Part shown: positions 41,818 through 49,518 of the stretch, in pieces
Numbering within the stretch: the first letter of the stretch is position 1
Layout: the number at the start of each line of letters is the position of its first letter
Origin: Stenotrophomonas sp. 704A1
GTDB taxonomy: Bacteria > Pseudomonadota > Gammaproteobacteria > Xanthomonadales > Xanthomonadaceae
Assembly (NCBI RefSeq): GCF_030549525.1
Contig: NZ_CP130831.1
Span: 2,133,501 to 2,197,500 of the forward strand
Length of the DNA: 64,000 nt
Reading direction: 5' to 3'
Translations under genes and position numbers: made by a program
Notes under the pieces: generated by a model
Database searches by the model: none
Seen by the model: the letters and a program-made list of their open reading frames with translations, nothing else
Told to the model about the DNA's origin: nothing

Positions 41818-42192
41818 ATGATCACGCGCGCGATGGGGATGATGGGGCTGATCGGCATCATGCTGGCCAGCAGTGGCTGCACGATGGAATGGGTGAAGAT
41901 GGATGCGGGCGCGCGGTCATTCGGCCCCGCCCACGCGAGTTGCAGGGCTCAGGCAGACGATCACTGGCCGGTCAGGAATGAAGTGGCCACGCGCACCGTC
42001 TACGAGGACCGCAAGGTGCCCTGCAGGCTTGATGAAGTCTGCGCCATTGACGGCAAGTACAACATGGTACCCATGCCGAAAGAGGAGAGTTACATCGTGG
42101 ACGTCAACGCGTCCGACCGCAGCAGCGAGTTCAATGCCTGCATGGCCGGTGCCGGCTGGCAGCAGCAGCTCATCTGGTTCAATCGCCGCTAG
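41818..42192 (+). CDS. Small lipoprotein of unknown function
   Basis: A 124-residue protein with a lipoprotein signal ([13 protein letters not shown], lipid-modified Cys about 21). The mature part is short and rich in cysteines ([22 protein letters not shown]), suggesting disulfides. The ATG at 41818 follows AAAGGAG at good distance. I do not recognise the family. A decayed partial copy of the same gene lies directly downstream, so there was once a tandem pair. Confidence 0.8.
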   Translation: MITRAMGMMGLIGIMLASSGCTMEWVKMDAGARSFGPAHASCRAQADDHWPVRNEVATRTVYEDRKVPCRLDEVCAIDGKYNMVPMPKEESYIVDVNASDRSSEFNACMAGAGWQQQLIWFNRR

Positions 42193-42254
42193 GCGGGGCG
42201 GGCGCAGCCGACTACGGCTGCTCGACCGATTGCTGTTCTACGGCGTCGAGGGAA

Positions 42255-42417
42255 CAGTGGCCAGCGAAGAATGAAGTGGCCCTGCGAACCGTCTATGTGT
42301 AGAAGCTGGAGACGTGCAGGGAGGAGGACAAGAACAAGTGCGGCGTGGAGGGAAATTGCAGTCGCGTCCAGCGGCCGGAAGTCGGGAGCTACGTCCTGGA
42401 CGTGAACCAGAGCAGCC
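42255..42417 (+). pseudogene. Decayed tandem copy of the preceding lipoprotein gene
   Basis: One frame reads QWPAKNEVALRTVYV-stop and then KLETCREEDKN ... GSYVLDVNQSS. This aligns with [21 protein letters not shown] ... [11 protein letters not shown] of the upstream gene. An in-frame TAG (about 42299-42301) interrupts it, the N-terminus is missing, and the 3' end runs into a repeat element at about 42417. It is a clear remnant of a second copy. Confidence 0.8.
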
Positions 42418-42540
42418 CCCATGGACGGGTTCACGGCGTCCCCCGCGAACCCAACCCGTCCTGCCAAACCCTCATGCCCGCTGTTGCCGTTGCTCCGGCT
42501 TCTGAGGCGGGTGCAGGGCCGCAGGCCCTGCAATGCAAAT
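42417..42540 (+). repeat. Repeat element related to the 28.7-29.4 kb tract
   Basis: The blocks CCCCCATG, ACGGCGTC-CCCGC, CTGTTGC and TTGCT-CGGCTTC recur in the same order at about 29264-29360. GCAGGGCCGCAGGCCCTGC forms a hairpin like GCAGGGCGCAGCCCTGC there. The element has replaced the end of the lipoprotein pseudogene and stops just before the permease stop codon. Confidence 0.65.
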
Positions 42541-42544
42541 CCCC

Positions 42545-43972
42545 TTATTTCCCCCGCAGTCGGCTGTGCCTGAAGCCGTAGCAGAAATAGATCACGAAAC
42601 CGACGAACGTCCACACGCCCATCAGCATCCAGTTGTGCAGCGTCATCGCCGACAGCAGCGCCAGGCAGCTCAACACGCCCAGGCTGCAGACCAGCCACGC
42701 CATCGGCATGCGGAACGGACGCGGCAGGTCCGGCTGGGTGCGGCGCAGGATCAGCACGCCGGCACACACGGCGGCGAACGCGATCAGCGTACCCATCGAG
42801 GTCAGCTCACCCAGGATGTCCAGCGGGAACAGCGCCGCCAGCAGGGCGATGCCGATGCCGGTGATCACGGTGTTGATGTGCGGGGTGCGGTACTTCGGGT
42901 GGATCCTGGTGAACACCTGCGGCAGCAGGCCGTCGCGGCCCATGATCATGAAGATGCGCGGCTGGCCGATGATCATCACCAGTACCACCGAGGACAGGCC
43001 GACCAGCGCGCCGATCTCGACCACCCAGCGCAGCCAGCCCAGCTGCGGGTGTGCCGCCACGGCGGTGACCACCGGCTCGTCGGTGCCCAGCAGCTGGAAC
43101 GGCACCAGGCCGGTCATCACTGCGGCCATCGCGATGTACAGCACGGTGCAGATCACCAGCGACAGCATCATGCCGAACGGCATGTCGCGCTGCGGATTCT
43201 TCGACTCCTGCGCCGCCACCGACACCGCCTCGAAGCCGATGTAGGCGAAGAACACCATGGCCGCGCCGCGCAGCACGCCTTCCATGCCGTACTTGCCCGG
43301 CCCTTCGTTGGCCGGAATGAACGGGGTCCAGTTGCTGGTGTCCACATACTTCCAGCCGGCCACGATGACCAGCACGATCAGGCCGGTCTTGAGCACGACC
43401 ATCGCCATGTTCATCGCCGAGGACTTGCTGATGCCCACGTAGCACACCGAGGTCAGCAGCAGCACCAGCGCGGCGGCGGGCAGGTTGGCGATCGCACCGG
43501 TCGGGCGCAGCTGCGCGTCGAGCGGCGCGCTGACCAGCGCTGCGGGTAGATGGATGTCGAACTGGCTGAGCAGGCTGAGGAAGTAGCCGGTCCAGCTGAC
43601 CGCCACCGCCGAGGCGGAGACGCCGTATTCGAGCACCAGCATCCAGCCGATGAACCACGCCGAGAGCTCGCCGAAGGTGGCGTAGGTATAGGTGTAGGCG
43701 CTGCCGGAGACCGGCACCATCGAGGCGAACTCGGCGTAGGCCAGCGCGCAGAAGGCGCAGCAGATGGCGGCCAGTACGAACGACAGCATGATGGCCGGGC
43801 CGGCGTGGTTGGCGGCGGCCTGGCCGGTGATGACGAAGATGCCGCCGCCGATCACCGCGCCGATGCCCAGGGCGGTCAGGCCCCAGGGGCCGAGGTGGCG
43901 GCGCAGGCTGAGGCCGTTGGCGTCTTCATGGGCGGCATGCGGGTGCTTGGTGGCCCACAGTTGCTTGAACAT
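42545..43972 (-). CDS. Amino-acid permease of the APC superfamily (copy 1)
   Basis: A 475-residue inner-membrane transporter with about 12 membrane segments. The start MFKQLWATKHPHAAHEDANGLSLRRHLGPWGLTALGIGAVIGGGIFVITGQAAANHAGPAI contains the family's glycine-rich first helix (GAVIGGGIFV). FFAYIGFEAVSVAAQESKNPQRDMP is the helix 6 to loop signature of cationic or branched amino-acid permeases. The substrate cannot be assigned. It lies 83 bp after a paralogue in the same orientation. Confidence 0.9.
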   Translation of the reverse strand: MFKQLWATKHPHAAHEDANGLSLRRHLGPWGLTALGIGAVIGGGIFVITGQAAANHAGPAIMLSFVLAAICCAFCALAYAEFASMVPVSGSAYTYTYATFGELSAWFIGWMLVLEYGVSASAVAVSWTGYFLSLLSQFDIHLPAALVSAPLDAQLRPTGAIANLPAAALVLLLTSVCYVGISKSSAMNMAMVVLKTGLIVLVIVAGWKYVDTSNWTPFIPANEGPGKYGMEGVLRGAAMVFFAYIGFEAVSVAAQESKNPQRDMPFGMMLSLVICTVLYIAMAAVMTGLVPFQLLGTDEPVVTAVAAHPQLGWLRWVVEIGALVGLSSVVLVMIIGQPRIFMIMGRDGLLPQVFTRIHPKYRTPHINTVITGIGIALLAALFPLDILGELTSMGTLIAFAAVCAGVLILRRTQPDLPRPFRMPMAWLVCSLGVLSCLALLSAMTLHNWMLMGVWTFVGFVIYFCYGFRHSRLRGK

Positions 43973-44055
43973 GTGTGGTGGTCTTGTCGAAGCGCGCCAC
44001 AACCGGCGCGCGGGGGAAAACGGACGGGCCGGCGCATGGCCGGCCCGTAGGCGGA

Positions 44056-45531
44056 TCAGGGCGACTTGGCCAGCTTGCTGTTGCGGATGCCGTAGCCCAG
44101 GTAGATCAGCAGGCCGAGCAGGGTCCAGCCGACGAACAGGTGCCAGTGCACCACGAATGCCTGCCAGAACAGGAACAGGCAGGTGGCCGCGCCGAGCGGG
44201 CAGATGATCCACACCATCGGCACGCGGAACGGGCGGTGCAGGTCCGGCTTGGAATAGCGCAGCACCAGCACGCCGATGCAGACCGTGGCGAAGGCCAGCA
44301 GGGTGCCCATCGAGACCAGTTCACCCAGCACGTTCAGCGGCACCAGGCCGGCCAGTGCGGCGGCGATCACGCCGACCACGATGGTGGCGACGTACGGGGT
44401 GCGGAAGCGGGTGTGGACCTTGCCGAAGAACTTCGGCAGCAGGCCGTCGCGGGAGATGGTGTAGGCGATGCGGGTCTGGCCCATCATCATCACCAGCACC
44501 ACCGAGGACAGGCCGGCGATGGCACCGATCTCCACGAATGTCTTCAGCCAGGACAGGGTCGGGTAGGGTTCCAGCGCGGTGGCCACCGGCTTGTCGGTGC
44601 CCAGCAGGTGGTACGGCATCATGCCGGTCAGCACGGCGCAGACGATGATGTAGACGATGGTGCACACGGCCAGCGAACCGAGCAGGCCGATCGGCATGTT
44701 GCGCTGCGGGTCCTTGGTTTCGCCGGCGGCGGTGGAGACCGCATCGAAGCCGATGTAGGCGAAGAACACGATGGTGGCCGCGCGGAACACGCCGCTCCAG
44801 CCGAATTCACCGGCCACGCCGGTGTTGTCCGGAATGAAGGGCTGCCAGTTGGCCGGATCGATATGCGCCGCGCCGATGCCGATGAACAGGCAGATGACGG
44901 TGACCTTGATCGCCACGATGATCGCGTTGACGAACGCCGACTGGGTGACGCCGACGTACAGCAGGCCGGAGACGGCCGCCACGATCAGCACCGCCGGCAG
45001 GTTGAACAGCTTGCCCGAGGCGATGAACTCGCTGCCGGTCCAGGCGATGGGCGCCGCACTGAGCGCGTCCGGGAAGGGCATGTGCAGGGTGGTGGTGATG
45101 AAGCTGATGAGATAGGCCGACCAGCCCACCGCGACCGAGGCCGAGGCGAACAGGTATTCCAGCACCAGGCACCAGCCGATGAACCAGGCCATGCCTTCGC
45201 CCAGGGTGGCGTAGGAGTAGGAGTACGCGCTGCCGGAGACCGGCATCATCGCGGCGAACTCGGCATAGCACAGGCCGGCCAGGGCGCAGGCGAAACCGGC
45301 GATGACGAAGGACAGCATGACCGCCGGGCCGGCATGGTTGGCGGCGGCCTGGCCGGTCAGCACGAAGATGCCTGCACCGATCACCGCACCCACGCCCAGC
45401 AGGATGAGATGTTTCGCCGTGAGGGTCCGTTTCAGCGTGGCTTCGCCATCCAGGCTGCCTTCGATGGGTTCGCCGGCATCGACGTGCCCGGCCGGCTCGA
45501 CCGGCTTGACCCTCAACAGAGCTTTCAGCAT
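44056..45531 (-). CDS. Amino-acid permease of the APC superfamily (copy 2)
   Basis: A 491-residue paralogue of the neighbouring permease. It shares GAVIGAGIFVLTGQAAANHAGPAVMLSFV, PVSGSAYSYSYATLGE and FFAYIGFDAVSTAAGETKDPQRNMP. It differs in its longer N-terminal tail (MLKALLRVKPVEPAGHVDAGEPIEGS), which is cytoplasmic. The ATG at 45531 was preferred to one 14 codons upstream. The pair looks like an old tandem duplication that has diverged enough for different substrates. Confidence 0.9.
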   Translation of the reverse strand: MLKALLRVKPVEPAGHVDAGEPIEGSLDGEATLKRTLTAKHLILLGVGAVIGAGIFVLTGQAAANHAGPAVMLSFVIAGFACALAGLCYAEFAAMMPVSGSAYSYSYATLGEGMAWFIGWCLVLEYLFASASVAVGWSAYLISFITTTLHMPFPDALSAAPIAWTGSEFIASGKLFNLPAVLIVAAVSGLLYVGVTQSAFVNAIIVAIKVTVICLFIGIGAAHIDPANWQPFIPDNTGVAGEFGWSGVFRAATIVFFAYIGFDAVSTAAGETKDPQRNMPIGLLGSLAVCTIVYIIVCAVLTGMMPYHLLGTDKPVATALEPYPTLSWLKTFVEIGAIAGLSSVVLVMMMGQTRIAYTISRDGLLPKFFGKVHTRFRTPYVATIVVGVIAAALAGLVPLNVLGELVSMGTLLAFATVCIGVLVLRYSKPDLHRPFRVPMVWIICPLGAATCLFLFWQAFVVHWHLFVGWTLLGLLIYLGYGIRNSKLAKSP

Positions 45532-45707
45532 GCAGTACTTCCCTAAGATCGGTGGGTGGGGCCGGCGATACATTGCCGCCGGTCCTGGTTGGTGAAAGCC
45601 GTGCGAACGGCCCGCTGTACCTTAGCCAAAGCTGAAGCCAACGCACAAGCGCAATCGCAACAATGAGCGGCGATAATGAGCAGTATTTTTCCGGACCCCG
45701 CCCATTC

Positions 45708-46277
45708 ATGAGCCAGACCGCCGAAACCCTTGCCGTGCTTGACGATCGCCTGCGTGGCCTGCTGCGGGACTACGCCCGCCGTGAGCCTGCCCACGACGCA
45801 CTGGCTGCCGAATTCGGCACACTGCTGGACGATCCGGAAGACCCGTTCCTGCGCGAGCGGCTGGCCGGTCACTTCACCGCCAGCTGCTGGCTGGTCAGCG
45901 CCGATGGCGCGCGCGTGCTGCTCACCCACCACCGCAAACTGCAGCGCTGGCTGCAGTTGGGCGGCCATGCCGACGGTGATCGCGACCTGGCGCGGGTGGC
46001 ACTGAAGGAGGCCGAGGAAGAGTCCGGCCTGGGCGGGCTGGTGCTGGACGACCCGGCCATCTTCGACCTGGACAAGCACTGGATTCCGGAACGCAAGGAC
46101 GTGCCGGGGCATTGGCACTACGACGTGCGTTTCGTGATCCGGGCGCTGGGCGGCGAGGACTTCGTGCTCAGCGAGGAGTCGCTGGCGCTGGCCTGGCGGC
46201 CGGTGAGCGAAGTCGCGTCCGATCCGGAATCGGATGCATCCATGCAGCGCATGGCGCGCCGGTGGCTGGCACGCTGA
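45708..46277 (+). CDS. Nudix hydrolase
   Basis: A 189-residue protein with a Nudix fold. The Nudix box appears as GGHADGDRDLARVALKEAEEESGL. The REUXEE core is kept as KEAEEE, while the upstream Glu of the consensus is replaced (Asp/Arg), so metal binding may differ. An N-terminal helical region (about 1-50) precedes the domain. It probably hydrolyses a nucleoside diphosphate derivative; the substrate is unknown. The start at 45708 was preferred to the ATG at 45663, which lies in the divergent promoter region. Confidence 0.82.
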   Translation: MSQTAETLAVLDDRLRGLLRDYARREPAHDALAAEFGTLLDDPEDPFLRERLAGHFTASCWLVSADGARVLLTHHRKLQRWLQLGGHADGDRDLARVALKEAEEESGLGGLVLDDPAIFDLDKHWIPERKDVPGHWHYDVRFVIRALGGEDFVLSEESLALAWRPVSEVASDPESDASMQRMARRWLAR

Positions 46278-46283
46278 TGGGTT

Positions 46284-46338
46284 CCGCCGGGCATGGCCCG
46301 GCGCTACCGTCATCCTTCGCGCCGCGCCATGGCCGGCG
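46284..46338 (-). repeat. SMAG-type repeat and a degenerate partner
   Basis: A minus-oriented copy (46284-46307, GTAG on the minus strand) is followed by a weaker one (about 46319-46338, GCGCCATGGCCGGCG). They lie between the convergent Nudix and serA genes and may terminate both. Confidence 0.7.
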
Positions 46339-46347
46339 ACGTCTCGG

Positions 46348-47589
46348 TCAATACAGGATGCGCGTGCGCAGCGTGCCCGGAATCGCGGCCAGCTCGTCGC
46401 GCACGGCGGCGGCCTGTTCCTCGCTGGCGGTGATGTCGATCACCACGTAGCCGACCTTCGGGTCGGTGCGCAGGAACTGGCCGTCGATGTTGACGTTGTG
46501 GCGCGAGAAGATCTCGTTGACCTTGGACAGCACGCCCGGCACGTTCTGGTGGATGTGCAGCAGGCGCAGGCTGTCGGCGTGTTCGGGCAGGGTCACTTCC
46601 GGGAAATTGACCGCCGACAGGGTGCTGCCGTTGTCGCTGTAGCGCACCAGCTTGGCCGCCACTTCCACGCCGATGTTGTCCTGCGCTTCCAGCGTGCTGC
46701 CGCCGACGTGCGGGGTCAGGATCACGTTGTCATGGCGGGTCAGCGGCGATTCGAAGATATCGCCGTTGCCCTTCGGCTCGACCGGGAACACGTCCAGCGC
46801 GGCGCCGCCGAGGTGGCCGCTGGCGAGCGCGGCATCCAGTGCATCGATGTCGACCACGGTGCCGCGGGCGGCGTTGATCAGGTGCGCGCCCCTGCGCATC
46901 TTCGCCAGCTCGGTGCTGCCGACCATCCACTGCGTGGCCGGGGTCTCCGGGACGTGCAGGGTGACGATGTCGGCGCGTGCCAGCAGGTCGTCCAGGCTGG
47001 CCGCCGCACGCGCGTTGCCGAGCGCCAGCTTGGTTTCCACATCGTGGAAGATGACCTGCATGCCCAGCGATTCGGCCAGCACACCGACCTGGGTACCGAT
47101 GTGGCCGTAGCCGATGATGCCCAGCGTCTTGCCGCGCACTTCATGGCTGCCGCTGGCCGATTTCGACCAGCCGCCGCGATGGCATTCGGCATTCTTCTGC
47201 GGAATGCCGCGGGTCAGCATGATCGCCTCGGCGATCACCAGCTCGGCCACGCTGCGGGTATTGGAGTAGGGCGCATTGAACACCGGGACGCCCGCCAGTT
47301 CGGCCGCGTCCAGATCCACCTGGTTGGTGCCGATGCAGAAGCAGCCGACCGCGATCAGGCGCTTGGCCTCGGCCAGCACCTCGGCGCTGAGCTGGGTGCG
47401 CGAACGAATGCCGACGATGTGGGCTTCGGCGATGCGCGCCTTCAGTTCGTCTTCCGGCAGCGCCTTGGTGTGCGCCTCGATCTGGCTGTAGCCGGCGGCG
47501 CTGAATACGTCCACGGCGGTCTGGCTGACCCCCTCCAGCAACAACACGCGGATATCCTGCTTCGGGAACGAGGTCTTCTTCGGCGACAT
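46348..47589 (-). CDS. serA: D-3-phosphoglycerate dehydrogenase
   Basis: A 413-residue NAD enzyme that starts serine synthesis by oxidising 3-phosphoglycerate. The NAD loop is GIIGYGHIGTQVG, the catalytic Arg and Glu lie in NAARGTVVDIDAL and ALDVFPVEP, and the catalytic His in TPHVGGSTLEAQ. A C-terminal ACT domain (about 335-413) suggests serine feedback. The ATG at 47589 gives the usual MSPKKTSFPKQDIRVLLLEGV start. It diverges from an FAD dehydrogenase that probably removes a by-product of SerA. Confidence 0.96.
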   Translation of the reverse strand: MSPKKTSFPKQDIRVLLLEGVSQTAVDVFSAAGYSQIEAHTKALPEDELKARIAEAHIVGIRSRTQLSAEVLAEAKRLIAVGCFCIGTNQVDLDAAELAGVPVFNAPYSNTRSVAELVIAEAIMLTRGIPQKNAECHRGGWSKSASGSHEVRGKTLGIIGYGHIGTQVGVLAESLGMQVIFHDVETKLALGNARAAASLDDLLARADIVTLHVPETPATQWMVGSTELAKMRRGAHLINAARGTVVDIDALDAALASGHLGGAALDVFPVEPKGNGDIFESPLTRHDNVILTPHVGGSTLEAQDNIGVEVAAKLVRYSDNGSTLSAVNFPEVTLPEHADSLRLLHIHQNVPGVLSKVNEIFSRHNVNIDGQFLRTDPKVGYVVIDITASEEQAAAVRDELAAIPGTLRTRILY

Positions 47590-47759
47590 GGGGCGGCACG
47601 GCCAGTGGGACAGGGGCCGACCACTATGCCAGAACGCCGCGCCCATGGTGCAGTGCGCAATTGGTTGCATCCGTAGCTATCGGCGCGTTCGGCAGGGCTG
47701 GACGCTGGCCCGCCCCGCTGGCACGCTTGCCCGTTCTTCACGCACCGCGCTGGACCGTC

Positions 47760-49148
47760 ATGACCGATTCCCGCATCGCCTCGCTGCAGCAGGCCTGTCC
47801 CGGCCTGAAGCTGAAGACCGACCCTGCCGACCTGGAACATTACGGGCGCGACTGGACCCGGCGCTGGACGCCGGCGCCGCTGGCGATCGCGTTGCCGGCC
47901 ACGGTCGACGAGGTGCAGGCGGTGATGCGCTGGAGCGCCGGGCATGACGTGGCGGTGGTGCCCTCCGGTGGCCGCACCGGCCTGTCCGGTGGCGCGGTGG
48001 CCGCCCATGGCGAACTGGTGCTGAGCCTGGAGCGGATGAACAAGGCGCTGGCCTACGATGCGGTCGACCGCACGCTGGTGGTGCAGGCAGGCATGCCGCT
48101 GGAGGCGCTGCACAACGCCGCGCTGGAGCACGGCCTGATCTACCCGGTGGATTTCGCCGCGCGCGGTTCGTGCACGATCGGCGGCAACATCGCCACCAAT
48201 GCCGGCGGCATCCGCGTGATCCGCTACGGCAATACCCGCGAATGGATCGCCGGACTGAAGGTGGTCACCGCCACGGGCGAACTGCTCGAGCTCAACAAGG
48301 GCCTGATCAAGAACTCCAGCGGCTACGACTTCCGCCAGTTGCTGATCGGTTCGGAAGGGACGCTGGGGGTGATCGTCGAGGCGACGGTGAAGCTGACCGA
48401 TCCGCCGCCGGCCAGCAACGTGATGCTGCTGGCGCTGCCCAGCTTCGAGGTGCTGATGCAGGTGTTTGCCGCGTTCCGCGCGCGCCTGCAGCTGCAGGCC
48501 TTCGAATTCTTCACCGACCGTGCGCTGGAGCATGTGCTGGCGCATGGCGCGCAGGCGCCGTTCGATGAAGTGCACCCGTACTACGTGGTGACCGAGTTCG
48601 CGGCCAACGACGAGGCGCAGGAAGCGGCGGCGATGGCCGCCTTCGAGGACTGCATGGGCAATGGCTGGGTCAGCGATGGTGTGATCAGCGCCAGCGACGC
48701 CCAGGCGGCCCAGCTGTGGCGCCTGCGCGAAGGCATCACCGAATCGCTGGCGCGCTACAAGCCGTACAAGAACGATGTCTCGGTGCGGATCTCGTCGATG
48801 CCGGCGTTCCTGGCCGAGACCCAGGCGCTGATCGGGCAGGCCTATCCCCACTTCGACGTGGTCTGGTTCGGTCATATCGGCGACGGCAACCTGCATATCA
48901 ATGTGCTCAAGCCGGATGACACCAGCGACGCGGATTTCGTGGCGCAGTGCGAGCAGGTGACCACGCTGCTGGCACAGGTGCTGGCGCGCTTCGATGGCAG
49001 CATTTCGGCCGAGCATGGCATCGGCCTGGTCAAGAAGGGCTACCTGCACAGCACCCGCGGCCCGGCCGAGATCGCGCTGATGAAGGCGGTCAAGCGTGCG
49101 TTCGATCCCCAAGCGCGGCTGAATCCCGGGAAGCTCTTCGACGCCTGA
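47760..49148 (+). CDS. FAD-linked D-2-hydroxyacid dehydrogenase, probable D-2-hydroxyglutarate dehydrogenase
   Basis: A 462-residue flavoprotein of the FAD-binding oxidoreductase/transferase type 4 family. The FAD site shows PSGGRTGLSGGA, GSCTIGGNIATNAGG and LIGSEGTLGVI. The C-terminal HIGDGNLHINVL and ISAEHGIGLVKK blocks carry metal and substrate ligands. Family members include D-2-hydroxyglutarate and D-lactate dehydrogenases. In other bacteria SerA reduces 2-oxoglutarate to D-2-hydroxyglutarate and a paired dehydrogenase reoxidises it; the divergent serA supports that role here. Confidence 0.87.
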   Translation: MTDSRIASLQQACPGLKLKTDPADLEHYGRDWTRRWTPAPLAIALPATVDEVQAVMRWSAGHDVAVVPSGGRTGLSGGAVAAHGELVLSLERMNKALAYDAVDRTLVVQAGMPLEALHNAALEHGLIYPVDFAARGSCTIGGNIATNAGGIRVIRYGNTREWIAGLKVVTATGELLELNKGLIKNSSGYDFRQLLIGSEGTLGVIVEATVKLTDPPPASNVMLLALPSFEVLMQVFAAFRARLQLQAFEFFTDRALEHVLAHGAQAPFDEVHPYYVVTEFAANDEAQEAAAMAAFEDCMGNGWVSDGVISASDAQAAQLWRLREGITESLARYKPYKNDVSVRISSMPAFLAETQALIGQAYPHFDVVWFGHIGDGNLHINVLKPDDTSDADFVAQCEQVTTLLAQVLARFDGSISAEHGIGLVKKGYLHSTRGPAEIALMKAVKRAFDPQARLNPGKLFDA

Positions 49149-49208
49149 TGCAGGCAAAGACTTCACGCAGCCGTTACGCTCCCCGCACCCAACCCTGAAT
49201 CACAGACC

Positions 49209-49508
49209 ATGACCCGTCCGCTTCTGCTGCTCGCCCTGCTGTCCCTGCCGCTGGCCGGCTTCGCTTCCAGCTTCGCCGGTACCTCGGCCGGATCGGCCAC
49301 CGGCGCATCGTCCGGCTCCTCTGGCAGCAGCTCGGGCGACGACAAGGTGGTGCTGGCCGCGCGCGATGACGCGGCCGCTTTCGTCGCCAGCGATGGCCAG
49401 ATCCGCGGCGCACGCCTGCAGGCGGCGCTGGTCCACCTGCGCGAGCAGGACACGGCTGCGCAGCAGAAGAGCGATCTGCAGCTGGCCCAGGCCCTGCTGG
49501 CGCGTTGA
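49209..49508 (+). CDS. Small secreted protein, DUF2388-like
   Basis: A 99-residue protein with a signal peptide (LLLLALLSLPLAGFAS). A Ser/Gly/Ala-rich linker (about 20-44) is followed by a helical tail DDKVVLAARDDAAAFVASDGQIRGARLQAALVHLREQ. The overall pattern resembles the DUF2388 family of unknown function. It ends ten bases before the next gene and is probably cotranscribed with it. Confidence 0.75.
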   Translation: MTRPLLLLALLSLPLAGFASSFAGTSAGSATGASSGSSGSSSGDDKVVLAARDDAAAFVASDGQIRGARLQAALVHLREQDTAAQQKSDLQLAQALLAR

Positions 49509-49518
49509 TCCGGACAGC

